NCBI GenBank assembly: GCA_043228905.1
Contig: JBHGNT010000001.1
Coordinates: 3,906,001 to 3,970,000 of the forward strand
Direction of reading: 5' to 3'
DNA length: 64,000 nucleotides
DNA from: Azolla caroliniana
Lineage: Eukaryota; Polypodiophyta
Shown: piece after piece, positions 23,301 to 36,426 of the stretch
How positions within the stretch are numbered: position 1 is the first letter of the stretch
Layout: the number at the start of each line of letters is the position of its first letter
Made by a program: the position numbers and the translations under genes
Notes under the pieces: generated by a model
Database searches by the model: none
Told to the model about the DNA's origin: nothing
The model's input: the letters and a program-made list of their open reading frames with translations, nothing else

Positions 23301-26300
23301 ATCTCGTTCAGGTTACTTGAAAGTGGTCATTATTGTTAGCTATAATCAATGATCAACCCCAAGTTGTAAATCTATCCCCATATGTACTCTTAGAGTGCAC
23401 ATTTTATGATAGTGACCCAAATGAGGAGTAGCTATTGTGCAATTCGACCATATGGGTTGATAAGGTGTCAATCTAGGAAACCATAGATGCGTAGGACACA
23501 ATGTATTTAGGAAAGAGTGAAGTAGGCTAATAGGATTGGCTAATCAAGTCAACTAGAAGAATATTTTGTGGGCAAGTTACTATGTACTTAGTCTTGAAGT
23601 ATGTGCCGTTGACTTTAAGTACTATCTAGCACTAGCTTGTATCTAGGGACAGAAAAGGCAAGTCAGTTGACAGAAAAGGAATATCTCCACTACTATCAAT
23701 TGACATGCACATTTAATGCTAATCTCAGACCAAATAGAGAATATAATCCACTCTCTTACGCAGTGGTGTGAGGATCATCAGTCCCCACTAATTTTGTAGT
23801 GAGCTGGTTCAGATCCCATATAAGCTCTAAGGTGTGAGCGCATGGGTGAACTACCATTGTGAGCTACTCTCATATGTAATAGAAGTTTTGTTTTCATATA
23901 TCCATCTCTGTGATTGTAACTCTTTATACCTATCTAATCGATTCTCAATATTTCTAACAATTATCACTTGGAATTGGCATCATTTGTCACCCATGTGATT
24001 GTAAATAAAGGATGACAGATCGGGTAATAGCAACGTGTCCTGCACATTGTTATTATCCCATCTACTCTAACCACTGATTGAAAATAAATGCCATTATTAC
24101 TTGGAACCAAAATTTGCTTCCCTCGCTTCGGAGATCTCCCCATGTCAGAGATTTTTTGAAGGTGGAAGTTTCAATCTAACTAACATCAGAATCTTAAGTG
24201 CTTAGATGTCTAGGTTCTTTAGCACCCTATGTTCAATTTCCCCTTGGACGTGGGATATTTTCCCTTTCCCCTTTTTCCCTAATATAGAGATTCTACTCTA
24301 ACCACTGATTGAAAATAAATGCCATTATTACTTGGAACCAAAATTTGCTTCCCTCGCTTTGGAGATCTCCCCATGTCAGAGATTTTTTGAAGGTGGAAGT
24401 TTCAATCTAACTAACATCAGAATTTTAAGTGCTTAGATGTCTAGGTTCTTTAGCACCCTATGTTCAATTTCCCCTTGGACGTGGGATATTTTCCCTTTCC
24501 CCTTTTTCCCTAATATAGAGATTCTGATTGGTATTCTTGTTGTCTTTGTACAACTGTATATTCAGTTTGTTCAGTAAGTAAATGAGTCTGTTTTAAGTTT
24601 CTGACAATAAACATTGTGCACTATAAGTTAAAATAATACAATACTGGGTAATGTTGGTAATGCTTGAAAATATTAAACCTTTGATGTGGAGATCCGACAT
24701 TACGCCCCACATAGAGAGAGGCTCCTAGTCTAATATTATATTTGTAATTGATTTACGAGCAAGAGAATTTATCGCAAGATGTATTTGAAGCTTGAAGCTA
24801 GACAACGCTTGCTGATAATACAACTAGCTATATGTTTTTCCTACATGTGAACGTCACCGTGGATGAATCTTTGGATCTTTGATGGTCACATATATCTGTC
24901 TTCTGTATTTTTTAATCGACTTTTTGATGTAATGTCTGTCTAACCATTTTTATGTTTTCTTCATATAAACTGTTTCAGCTGCAATTGTTGAAGCTTGCAA
25001 CCATTGTTGACGATATTGTTAGCAAGGAGATAAAGGATAATATGTATGATAGGATTGTTGAGGGATTCCAACTTCTGAACAGATGGACAAGTTGTATATG
25101 GGAGCAGTGCGCGTGGAAGTTTTCGAGACCCTGCAAAGATGCATCACCTATTGATGAGGATCAATCCCTGACAGTCTCAGATTATGAAAAGGTATGAGAT
25201 TCCTCTTGATATGGATTCATGATGTCTCTTTCTCAATCCCTTGATTTGGAAGGCTACCTGTCAAGCAGGCGTTTCACAGACATGAAAATATCTTTCATAA
25301 TGAATTTCTTTTTTAGTAGGTAGTACGATGTAACTATAGTCAAGAAGAACGCAGGGCGATGGTGGAACTTACAAGCTACATCAAAGGAATTGCAAGTATG
25401 ATGGAGAAAGTGGACACATTAGTGACAGATAGTGTCTGGGAATCAATTCATTCTCAAGTTCAAGAGTTTGTGCAAAATAGGCTATCTGCCATGCAAAAGA
25501 CATCCTTCAGAAAGAAGAAAGATCTTACACGGTATGATGCCACTAATGCTATGTTTATCACCACTTTTACTGAAGATACATATTCTGCTCCAAGATTCTA
25601 CAAAATGATATAGTTTAGATAGCATAGCATAGTCTATAGCGAATTAGTTCCAGGATGTGTAGTAACCATGTGTGTCAGAAACTACGAAACAAAGTTTCAG
25701 TCTGGAAAAGAAATGGGGAAACATGAAACATTAATGTATACAAATAAATACTCAAGTTTCAAAAGAACAAAAAAGTATATTGAAGTGTGTGGGTGGCATA
25801 TATGCACGTATGTGAGAGAACAGAATGACAATGTCTCCCCAAATGAAACCATGTTCGCATTTTAAATAGTCTGTTACTATTATATCTCTTGAGAGATAAA
25901 TGAATCAGTGCATGCTAAAGGAGGATCTTGGGGCTTTAGGGTGATACTTATATATTCTTGAATGGATATGAAATTGTCTAGAAGATGCCTTGGATGGAGA
26001 AATTTTGTTCATGGCATGAGAAATATGGTTTATGTTTTTTTAGCATGGTTATTTTGTACTCTATAATTTTGTATTAAACGAATTGACTTGCAGGATAATT
26101 GCGGATATGCAGACAATTGCAGCTGATTTAATGGGCAATGCAACAAACCTAGACACAGATCAGTTAAAACGAAGGCATGGAGAAGATAATACAATCTTCT
26201 TTCATCCCCGACCTGTTGCTCCAACAGCTGCCCAGGTCCTATTCTGTTTTCTTAGGGCAGTTTAAACAACAAATTTGTTATCTTGTTTGGGTGAAAACAT

Positions 26301-29300
26301 ATACTGAATGATTGTTCTTGTTGATACAGCTACATTGCTTGCAGTTTCTTATACACGAACTAATCTCAGGAAGTGTTCCGAAGAAAGCAGGGGGTTTTTT
26401 TGGAAGTAGTGATCCTGAAGTACCACAACATGATCTCCGATACTTAGAGAGTTTCCTGAATAAGCTAGCATTTTTCCCTCATATATTGGATTATAGAAGT
26501 AGGTTTTTTATTCCTATTCTGGTAGAAAAATGCTAATAATGATTGGTATACTCACATTTGATGTTTATTAAATCTCTGCAGTTACACTAGCACACGTTAC
26601 TGACCTTGGCTTCTTATGGTTCCGAGAGTTCTATCTGGAAACATCACGTGTAATTCAGGTATAATGTTCTTTCTGCTGTTTTTCTCTTATGATATGACTC
26701 ACATTCAATTCAATTTTCTTTTGAATAATGTAACTAGTCTGAAAATACAATTTTAATGGATGATTGGTTACTAGGACAGTCTTTATTCTTCTTAGGAATA
26801 AAGTAATACATCTTCTTTTTCATCACAGTTTCCTATAGAATGCTCGCTTCCTTGGATGCTTGTGGACCATGTGATTGAATCTCGGGATACCGGGCTTTTG
26901 GAGTCAGTTCTTCTCCCATTTGACATTTACAATGATTCTGCTGAATATGCGTTGCATGTACTGAAGCAACGGTTTTTGTATGATGAGATTGAAGCAGAGG
27001 TAAGAATTAACAGCATTCAGCTCTTCTAGTTTGTTAGGAGTCATTTTATCTAAATATTCATAACTTCAATTGCAAAAGATGAAACCAACCATTCTAAAGT
27101 CTTACAATATCTTATACTAGCTTGTTGGAAATCCCACTGTAGCTTTCTAATTACCACTATTGATGCAGACTGCAACTCTCTTGCACTGCTACTCTTTTCT
27201 CACAATCACAAATATGGTACTGGAAATTTTCTAGTAATTACACGTTATAACCCTTGGTGATAACTTATGTGAACCATTGGAGCTCGGTTAGAGCCTGAAT
27301 GGTAAATTGTAATGTATTCCCAAAGAAATGCAGGGTAGTGGGTACGGTGGCTGACTATGGCTTTGTTGGGCGTGGGGAGGTCAGATATATTATCAGAACA
27401 GTTTTGGGGAGGGGGGGGATCAACTTTATACATCAGTATTCCAGCTCATTTGTCAGCACATGGTTGTTTCTTTTGTAAAACTAGCCAAAGTGGCCCTTTT
27501 TATACGTTTGGCATGCACATATTTGTGGAGCTTACTAGTGCTAGATGTTTGTATGCTCTATGTAGTATGAATATGATTCTAGTTTCAGAAGCATCTTTCC
27601 AGAAAGAGAGAAAATCTGAATAATGGATATGATTTCCAGTACATGTTTTTTCTGCGTCTTTAATAATTAAATTGATATGTATTTTGTCATCCAAAATAAT
27701 TTTGCAAACTCTGTTATAATTATCTAATGTCAATGCATGATTTCAGGTGGATCTGTGTTTTGATCAACTCGTATTTAAAATAACTGAGCACATGTTTTCA
27801 CACTACAAAAGTTTTGCTGCAAGGTATATATGTCTACTGCATGATTTGAGTTTGAGAATGGGATTGTGAGGTTCTCTCAGTGAATACTCTCTCTCTCCAT
27901 CTGCAGTAAAATGCTTGATAGTCTGTTTCTATCTGCAACTGAAAACTCTGAGAGGTTTCTAGTACTACCAAAACGATATGAGGCACTCTTCAGATTGAGG
28001 AGGGTGAAGGTTTGTCTCTCTAAGCTAAGTCAAAGTATGCTAATGGTCAATATCCATACCTTCAAGACTAAAGTTATTTTCATTTATTTCTGCAGCTTCT
28101 AGGACGGAATATAGACTTGGCATATCTGATTGGCCAGAGAATGAACAAGATATTCAGGGAGAATCTTGATTTCATCCTTGAACGATTTGAATCACATGAC
28201 ATATGTTCCGTTGTTGTAAGCATTTAGAAAACTATTTTTTTATTGCATGATGTGTACCTGGATCTATGAAGTCTGACACTTCATGATATTTTCATTTAAC
28301 ATAGGAACTTTATCAGCTCATTGAAGTTTTACGATCGACACACCATCTTCTAGCCAAGTCTTTAAGTTTGGACTCTTTCAAGATGATGCTAGAGGAGGTG
28401 ACAGAAAGTATCTCACTGGTTTCCTTTTCTGGAAGAATTTCTTCCCAGGTGCTCAATTTTTCCTGTTTGCATTTGGAAGCACTTTCTTGGGTCAGAACAC
28501 ATTCTTTGTTTTATCTCGTAAGATTTCATATGGAGATATAATTTATGTTAACAAATTTATCATTGTGTATCATGGAACTCTGTATTGGTTCTCATGAGAC
28601 CTATGTAGCTACTGCCATCAACATATTCACTGAGGACATGGTGGAAGAACACATGTAGAGAAATGGTAGAAGTCAGGGAGCCCATTTTATAATCATTTTC
28701 AAAGAGTTTTTGATGTAAAGAGAAAACTAACAACATAAGGAACTCACCAAATTTATGTCTATCTTCAAACCAATCTGTTAGAGACATAGATTTAAAACAG
28801 AACCAATTTGCTGAGGTTTCTGATGGATAAATCACAAGAAGTCTGACAGTAAGAACTGCTTCTTTAAAAACATGAATTCTTATGTATGTTTTTCTGTTGT
28901 AGATTAAGATTAACAGTCTGTTTTTGTGGTTTACATTGTAGGCTGAGCTGGTGTATGGAAGATGTCTTTGAGTACTTTGACGATTTCAAGAATTTTTATT
29001 TAATAGTATTTCTTACATTAGCACTTTGCAGATGATCCATACTAGATCGGTTTATCCATTAGAAAACTTAACAAGTTGGCTCTGCTTTGAAGCATGAGTT
29101 CTTATGTATGTTTTTCTACTGTAGATTAAGCTTTACAGTTTGGCATTGGGGTTTACGCTGTAGATTGAGGTCGTGTACGGAAGAGTTCAAACATTTTTAT
29201 TTAATAATATTTCTTATATTAGCACTTTGCAGATTATCTTCACTAGACTTGTGGATACAGAATTTTTTCTCATATAATGGTTTATATAGTAAATGTTTGG

Positions 29301-32300
29301 GGTAAATTATAACAAGAGGTTATGTAGATGGTGATTAACTTATTTGTATCTGTGGAGATATGTAGGTTTATGCTGAGCTTCAAACTGACATGCTTCAGAA
29401 TTTTATATTATGCAATACAACTCAACGTTTTATACGATCCCCCAAGAGCTGTCAAAAGCATGTTTCTAGACTTGCAGCACCACATGGGAAATTGAGTTTT
29501 TTGTGTGGAACTCATGTAAGTCAATTTAAGTTTGGATTTGTACTTTGTTGTCAGAAACCTTAATACTGCATATGCTTTATCAATAATGATGAATTCTTGA
29601 AGTCTATGATTCTATGCCATGATTTGTAAACATACTCAACTCAACCTTGAGTGGAGGAGGGCAGCACACTGAAAGGATATATATTGTTATGCATGGAAAT
29701 CCTTTTAGGAAACGGAACACTGCTTTTAACCTTGAATAATCCAATCAAACATGTTACATGTAATACAACTTGAGAAACCATTCCTGCGCTAGGTAATGAC
29801 TAAACATGTTACATGTTGCATGGAGTATCTGAAACCATTCCTTTGCATCTGCACAAAACAAGAAAACTATCCCTGGGCTAGATAATGACTAACCATGATT
29901 TCCCTGTAGTGACTAGGTATTATATCCTATCTGGCTACTAGGGAAGCCCTCACGTATATTTCTATTAAAGATTTGTGCAATATGCAGGTCCAAGGTATCT
30001 CATCGCCTTTATTGAATAGAGCTAGGTGTAGTGCACCATCCGCCATATTGGAATAGTCTGCGTTACTTCCTATTTATGGAAGTTATTTGAATGATTTATG
30101 TGTAGTATGCATCAGTAATAGGTCATATCGACCAAACATAATTGTGGGAATTAGTTTTTAATCTCTTAATAGTCATTTCAAGTTGAACATGCTGCTTGTG
30201 CTTAAGTATGATATGCATGCAGCACATAGAACCATGTGGAAAGGTATAAACTACATGTCATCCATGGGTTTTATCCTGCATGATTGCTACTACGTGGATT
30301 TACATGTGGTAATTACTTCGATCAATTTGTTATTTGTAGTCAGGGTTTAGTTGGCCTTACGCTGGTAAATATCTTTCTTTTTGCCGTTGATTACAGGACT
30401 TGAACGTTGCATATGCAGCCTTGTCGCAGCTGTATAGTAAATTTTTTGGATTACCACATTTATTTGCAATTGTCAAGCTGCTTGGTTCGTCTCTCCCATG
30501 GCTGATTCGCTCAGTTTTAGATCTTCTTTCTCAAAAGGTAAGACATTATGCTGTGAATGTTTTCAGATCACTCAACACACTAACTTGAGGCTGCTTTATG
30601 CTACATAGATTATGTCTTTGGAACCCAAAGTTACAGAACTTCGTGGAGAATTGCCAAAGGCCATACAAATTCCTCCATATGATGGTGGAATAGCAGGTGA
30701 CTTGGAAGCAGCTGTTTTTTTTGTGGTTTTCATGTGTCATAGGAGGGAAAAAGTTTAAACATAATTCTAACTTCTAATAATGCGTCTTTTTTAGGATGCT
30801 TGATGAGCTTGCATGAACAGCTCCAGTGGGCAACAAACTATGAAAGCAGGGGTGAAATATTGCAAATTTTGAAAGAAATTGGAAGCCTTATTTTTTTCAT
30901 GAATCTTCTTGATACAGCTGTGGTATGGAAATTTAACGGATAAATATTCGATGATGCTTGTATTTACTTTCGCTTCTAAATGCGCTTTCTTTCCGCAATT
31001 GCAGCAACAAGTAGAAACTCAAGACTTTATGCAAGCAGCCCCATTTTTGGGTCTAGTTCCTGGTTATGATGGCCAGGTGCAGAGAATCCTTTCAAGTGAT
31101 GGAAGCAGCCCTTTTGTGAATTTGTTCCAACGGGCAACAACTGCCGTTTTGGCTCATCCTGGCTGTCTGGATTCATCACCATTTGTTGCACTCTGTAAAC
31201 AATCTGAAGCTGCAGGTGCTCTTTCCGTTTTTCCGAAGGAAAATATCCATTGTCTAGTTAAGAATAGAGAATGAAATAACTGAAACTTATCTTGTAATCA
31301 AATATGTTCTCTAATACTGATGCAATAACACTAACGAGCTTCTCAAATACTCATTTTCTGGAGTACTTGAGGACTTATTTTTCTGGTTGTCCATCTCTTT
31401 GAAGTTTGTATGCATGACAAATGAGCTGCAATTCCTGAAACCTGTACAATTAGTTATGTACTATTAGCCAAGTCTGATAAAAACATATCTACCCAAACAC
31501 ATAGCATTCTAACATCAGGTCTGTTGATATCAGTATGCGATATATAGTAATAGCACTTCATAGAGAGGCTATCTTAGATCAGATCCTGAAACACAAGTGT
31601 AGTGCTGCAACAGACTGATTCCTACACTAGTTTCACAAGATAATGTAACTCATTTATAATGGGAAATGTTTTGTTTATCTGCTGTGACAAGAGACATAAT
31701 TATCAATAGCAAATAATTAAATTACATTTTCTTTAACAATCATACTAAATTTGTGATTTTTTATCCATTTCATTTAACATTCAATGTTCAGAATACGGTT
31801 TGTGGTCTGTTTTGTGCTAAGATATGGTTTAACTAATAATTTGACAACTTCTATCTTTGCAATTTCTGTATGGATATCTTCATGAATTGACATCATGTGA
31901 GAATTATCCTGTTAGATAATCTTGCTATGAGGAAAGCAGAATCTGGTAGCATTTTGGAGTATACTCTTGAATTTCTTACAAGGACATTGGATACCGTACG
32001 TGCCAGATGGAACTCGGCATCGAAGACAGGACTTATCGAAATTACATCATCAAAGGAATTCCATCGTATCTACAGTGGCGTACAATTTGTAAGTCTATAT
32101 ATTATGCTGGTTGTTAAGATAATGTGACATAAAAAACATGCAGCAAGGAAAATTCTGCATGATAAAATGTTGTTTAGTGCACAAGGTTTAATCTTCTGGA
32201 GACCACAATATGGAGTCAGATGTTTTCAGTCGCTAAACATTAGACCATTGCAATCTAGAAAAAATTGAAGCTACTAAAGTCTAGCGATATTGCCTAAATG

Positions 32301-34062
32301 ACCATCAAAACAGCATCTTGAAATTCTCGTCTTATCGAAACCTCTCTTTTTTCCCAAGAAAAGAAAGAAAATATAAGACCATAATGGCTACACCTGAGAT
32401 TTCCAGTAAATGAATTTGTACATTAGTTTCCTGGGAATCCATTCAATAAGTTGGAAAATGGATATTTCCACCTGAAATGATTGTTGTTCTCGATCTTTTA
32501 TTTTCATAACAGCCAAATAGGTATCCTATTTGGCCTTTTTTTTTGTGAGGAAGAAAATAACATAATCAGCCAAGTTTGAAGCAAATGTACTCAAGCCTGG
32601 CACTTCGTCGCCAAAAATGCTGGTAGGACATGGATATAATCATATAGGTGCTGCTGAAATGCAAGAATACTTCATTACATTGGATAATGAAAGTACATGA
32701 ATCAGCCCAGTATGAGTCCCTCTATTTACACACATCACAAGATGGATTCATTATAGGGATGAAAATAACATCTAGTGTGATAGGGCAGTGCAAAACTTCA
32801 AATCAGTTAGACATTGAGATAGATGCAAACCTATGGAAGAGTGGATTTACTAAATGTGCCATTGGGATAGGAATCAGAGGAAGAGGAACAATATATTGTT
32901 TTATGAAATAAGGAGATTCTACTCTTGGGACTATTCTTGCTAGAAAGTAAGAGATATAGAGAGAAGAAGTTGAAGGTCAACAATACAACCAATAGCTCAT
33001 CAACAAAGAACAATTTGTTGTGCAAGTAGGCCAAATCAATCTAAACCATGACAACTTCATCACCATTGTTATCAACAAATAAATGCCATTATCACCCAAC
33101 CCTGATGACGCTTCCCTCTCATCTTGTCTCGTCTTGCTCTGCCTATGTTGGAGATTTTCAATCCATCTAAGCTCAGAATGTTAAGTGGTTAGCGAGTGAG
33201 ATTCTCTGGTACCTTTGCCAGCTCCACTACTTTAGTTTGTTCTCCTCAAAGATGTGATTCACCTTTAAGATGTAATCTCTCATTTAGTATGATAGGCAAC
33301 TTTGGCCTCTTAAAAGACATTAATATACTGTTATTTCTTTCTCTTTATGTGTGTTAAACATGTGATCCTCTATATGTTTAATTTCCCCAGTCATATATTT
33401 ACATTCTAATCAAAGTGATTTATAAGGTTTACTGTGGAGAACCTGTCGAAGATAAAGCTACCAACCAAGAGCGATTTGGTGATTCTGTGTCATGGGGTGG
33501 CTGTACAATTATGTACCTGTTGGGGCAACATTTGCGATTTGAGTTGTTAGACTTTGTCTATCATTCTCTGAATGTTGCTGAAGTTGAGATTGTTTCATCT
33601 GTCAAACAGACAGCACCTTCGTTCAGTCAGGTATCTTAAATGATGACAAATAATGGAAATTCATACTTCAGTGTGGAAAAATGAAATTGTTAGTTTATCT
33701 CTTTTTAATGACAGGATCTGGAGATATTCATTGAGAATGGAAAGAAAGTAAGGAGGCTTAATACTCATGTCTTCTCTATGCTAAAAGCATGTTATCCACT
33801 AGAGGATAAGCAAGCATGCATGATAAAACAAAGTGGTACATTCGTTCCAAGGATCAAGTATCCCAATACACCCTCAGCTTTTGAAACACTTCCTGTCAAA
33901 GGTATGCTACAATTTATATATACTTCTGTAAGTAGTATTGTGTATACTGTTGAAGAAAACTTTTATGCATCAAGTCTTACTGCCTGTTATTCTAAACAAA
34001 TCATCCATTTTATCTACCACTCTGATAATGCAGGAGGGAACAAGACTAGGGAAGCCTGTTGA
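17308..34062 (+). CDS. PIR: PIR/SRA1 (CYFIP) subunit of the SCAR/WAVE complex
   Basis: Rac/ROP-binding subunit of the SCAR/WAVE complex, which activates ARP2/3 actin nucleation in cell morphogenesis. I assembled 31 exons: 17308-17361, 18467-18539, 18677-18741, 18825-18902, 19107-19226, 19298-19368, 19545-19637, 20557-20626, 20708-20772, 20862-21057, 21339-21508, 21675-21759, 24979-25191, 25320-25531, 26094-26235, 26330-26498, 26582-26658, 26829-26999, 27747-27823, 27907-28009, 28096-28215, 28305-28448, 29366-29515, 30397-30537, 30609-30696, 30795-30922, 31005-31215, 31916-32088, 33427-33630, 33715-33901, 34034-34062. The product is 1,292 residues, close to the Arabidopsis PIR length. Conserved blocks include MAVPVEEAVAALSTFSLE at the N-terminus, LDHLKNAKASIPNDFSWYKR, IWEQCAWKFSRPC, RPVAPTAAQ, DLGFLWFREFYLE, SWGGCTIMYLLGQ and SAFETLP near the C-terminus. 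The exon 11/12 junction is the only doubtful one. It appears intact and functional. Confidence 0.95.
23154..23959. mobile_element. LTR-like retroelement remnant
   Basis: The segment begins TGTTCTGGTTAGAA and ends TTTCTAACA, giving rough TG..CA termini with an inverted-repeat look. It is followed after a few bases by TTGGCATCA, which partly resembles the initiator-Met primer-binding site TGGTATCAGAGC of Copia-type elements. Related sequence recurs at 32905-33270 in another intron of the same gene. No gag or pol coding was found. Solo-LTR or 5'-LTR status is inference. Confidence 0.35.
24061..24525. repeat. 231-bp tandem duplication, near identical
   Basis: Copies begin at 24061 and 24292 with TCTACTCTAACCACTG. 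Only about two substitutions were seen by eye over the 231-bp unit, so the duplication is recent. The unit itself resembles part of the repeat at about 33080-33230. Confidence 0.95.
28871..29260. repeat. 222-bp diverged direct duplication in PIR/SRA1 intron 22
   Basis: CATGA[AG]TTCTTATGTATG begins at 28871 and again at 29093. Parallel similarity follows, including ATTAGCACTTTGCAGAT in both copies. It lies between exons 22 and 23. Confidence 0.8.
32905..33270. mobile_element. Second copy of the intron-12 repeat family
   Basis: In PIR/SRA1 intron 28. The segment GGGACTATTCTTGCTAGAA through CAACAAAGAACAA parallels 23150-23240. The following AAATAAATGCCATTAT and TTCCCTCTC..TGTTGGAGAT.TTT parallels 24090-24200. 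The stretch between is shorter, so this copy is internally deleted. Confidence 0.5.
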
Positions 34063-34938
34063 AGATGAAATATATAATTCTCGTTTGGACTGAATAGAAG
34101 TCAGTCTGGCATGTGAAGTAGACAGGACTTGAACCTGTGAAGTTTATAAAGACTCATTACATCAATTGTTCCTTCTATGGTTAATACATGTAATAACTGT
34201 CGCCTAGTTCATAAAAGAGCTGGAAAGCTAGACTTGGGAGTCCAAGAATGTGAGCTATGTTTTTAAGGATAATGTCAGTAATCAATGAGCTTCATCATTT
34301 GCTAAACTAAAAAAAAGGGTTATTCCATTTTACATTTTTGTTAAATTTCCAATCCTTGTAACACCTAGTTAGCTTGAAAGACAAAGTAACTAATTAGTTT
34401 TAAGAGTCAAGTCTGATCTCGTTTAGTTGACATCCTTTGACAGTCCGATTGCTGAAGGCTTGTCATGTGTAATCAAGCACAAACTAATTGTCTAATATAG
34501 CAAATCTGCATAATATGATTTTTTATTATGTGTAATCAAGCACAAACTAATTGTCTAATATAGCAAATCTGCATAATATGATTTTTTATTATGTGTAATC
34601 AAGCACAAACTAATTGTCTAATATAGCAAATCTACTTATCTCTTGCATAATATGATTTTTTATTATGTGTAATCAAGCACAAACGTATGGTCTAGTATAA
34701 CAAATCTACTTATCTTATGTGTGAGGTCATGTGATCCCTTGTTTCTATGAAGATGAGAAAAATCACCACTGCAGTATAAATATGCGACATTTTACTTTGT
34801 TTAAGACTGTTAAACGGTACTCCTATTTTATAAGGGAAGACAGGTATATTCACATGTACCCTGCTACTGGTGTGGAATTGGAGCAAACGCAAAATGTAAT
34901 GATTTATATTTATATCTTTGAAAGTGAAGAAGCATCTT
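34063..34938. other. Spacer between PIR/SRA1 and tRNA-Thr
   Basis: 3' UTR and downstream flank of PIR/SRA1 followed by the 63-bp satellite. No other coding signal. Confidence 0.6.
34464..34720. repeat. 63-bp satellite, four copies
   Basis: AATCAAGCACAAAC begins at 34471, 34534, 34597 and 34671, so periods are 63, 63 and 74 bp. The first three copies are nearly identical. The third carries an 11-bp insertion and the fourth has diverged. The unit contains TGATTTTTTATTATG. Confidence 0.95.
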
Positions 34939-35010
34939 GCTTCCATAGCACAGCGGTAGTGCACTCGCCTTGTAAGCGAAAGGTCGCGAGTTCAATCCTC
35001 GCTGGGAGCT
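34939..35010 (+). tRNA. tRNA-Thr (anticodon UGU)
   Basis: A 72-base cloverleaf. The acceptor stem GCTTCCA pairs with TGGGAGC, with one T-G pair. The D arm is GCAC/GTGC, the anticodon stem CTCGC/GCGAA surrounds loop CTTGTAA with anticodon TGT, and the T arm GCGAG/CTCGC is perfect around TTCAATC. The anticodon stem has one C-A mismatch at its base (positions 27-43). There is no intron and no encoded CCA, as expected for a nuclear gene. A Pol III stop signal follows. Confidence 0.92.
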
Positions 35011-35015
35011 CATTA

Positions 35016-35020
35016 TTTTT
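35016..35020 (+). terminator. Pol III terminator of tRNA-Thr
   Basis: T5 run starting 6 bases after the tRNA 3' end. Confidence 0.8.
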
Positions 35021-36426
35021 CGTTCGTACAGCTTCCTCTTTCGTGGTGCTTTGCTGAATTATTCAATTTTTATCCTCTTTCTTCGTCCACAATCACTATC
35101 CTAAACTTGCAAGTCCAAGATCATCATCTGGTTTCTTAAAGCAATATGATTAATACTTCAATAGGTGAGTGTCTATGAAACTCTGTTAGGAATTTTGGTT
35201 AAACAAAGAAGACATTTAAATAACCAAAAATACTCTATTTTTTATTGTGGAGGGTGTGTTGTGTTACCACATGGGGCATGAGTAACTAACCTTAATTAGC
35301 AAGTTCAAAATGACGATCTTTTAGGACTATAGATAAAATGAATGGACATATGAGGATTATTATGTACATTGTGTTTTATAAAATGGCCCAAATATATAAC
35401 ATATATAGTACAGAAAGGAGCCAATGGCAACCCATGAGGAATGACAATATGCATTTTGTAAAATGGGCCACAAAATTATTACTAGGCGAAAGGATTGAAA
35501 AAGCAACATGAGGTCAAGAAGTATATTAATGAAAAGGTGATGTTTGTATCTACAATTTCATGCATAGGGGCCACCAAGTACCATTTGGTCTGCAAGCATC
35601 GTGTTTGTGAAATTGGTCACACATGTCCTTGCTTTTTTTTTATCTGTTTGCTTCAAATGTCCTACTTTCTTTAAATGTCCAAACAAATTTGCATTTGGTC
35701 CTCTCAATTAGCTTTTGTTTTTTGTTGGTATGAGTTACAATCTTTTGCTAGAATGATACAATATCCCTAGTAATCAATCATTGTAAACAACACAAGAAAG
35801 AGGACACTACAATTCCTAATTTGACAACAGTAACTTTTCAATGCTGCATTCTTCTATCTATCGATGCAATCATCATTTTTACAAGGTTCATCACTAGTGA
35901 AGCACCCCTCCTCAATAAATAGATGTTTTAATCAAATCCATTATACTGAAGTTCGTTCACTAGAAAATAATTAGCATAAACCATTTTGGGTGACTCAGTC
36001 AGTTTAAGTGTATATGCCAATATTGGTAGTACAATAATTCATGGCATATGTCAATAAACCCGGCCATAATACATTTTCATGCATCTTCCATATCTATATT
36101 CCAAATCCATGAGATAAATTTGAAATGAATTGAAATTTAATAAATTAACTTCCGCAATAGGCCAAAATGACCAAAACAACTAAAGTTACAACCACTCTCT
36201 GACACATGATACAACTGTCAAATAAAAATGGCTGAAGAAAATAATAATAATAGAATACTTAGAGTTTATTGAAACCTTCGTAGATGAAATTAGCTGATGA
36301 GAGAAATCATCAGGTCTGAAATGCCTACAAATTAGAACTAAGCTCCCTTCGTTTTGGAAAATGCTAGGAAAAGATTAATCTATTAATGATGTATCCAAAG
36401 ACGGGAAGTTCCGTAAGCCTTTGACC
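35021..36426. other. Intergenic between tRNA-Thr and the FAD-synthetase-like gene
   Basis: AT-rich, with no coding signal or clear repeat seen. The right end should hold the 3' UTR of the minus-strand FAD-synthetase-like gene. Confidence 0.55.

Larger units (their letters stand above)
21760..24978 (+). other. PIR/SRA1 intron 12, repeat-filled
   Basis: At 3.2 kb this is the longest intron of the gene. It holds short direct repeats around 22270-22380 (variants of CATGTGG.CTTCA and GGTTGGAG), an imperfect ~80-bp direct repeat (about 22465-22590), an LTR-like segment (23154-23959) and a 231-bp tandem duplication (24061-24525). The open frames inside show no recognised domain. Confidence 0.75.

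Noticed and set aside
34464-34720. CRISPR-like regular repeats
   Set aside because: The 63-bp units are contiguous with no unique spacers, in a eukaryotic genome; this is a simple satellite.
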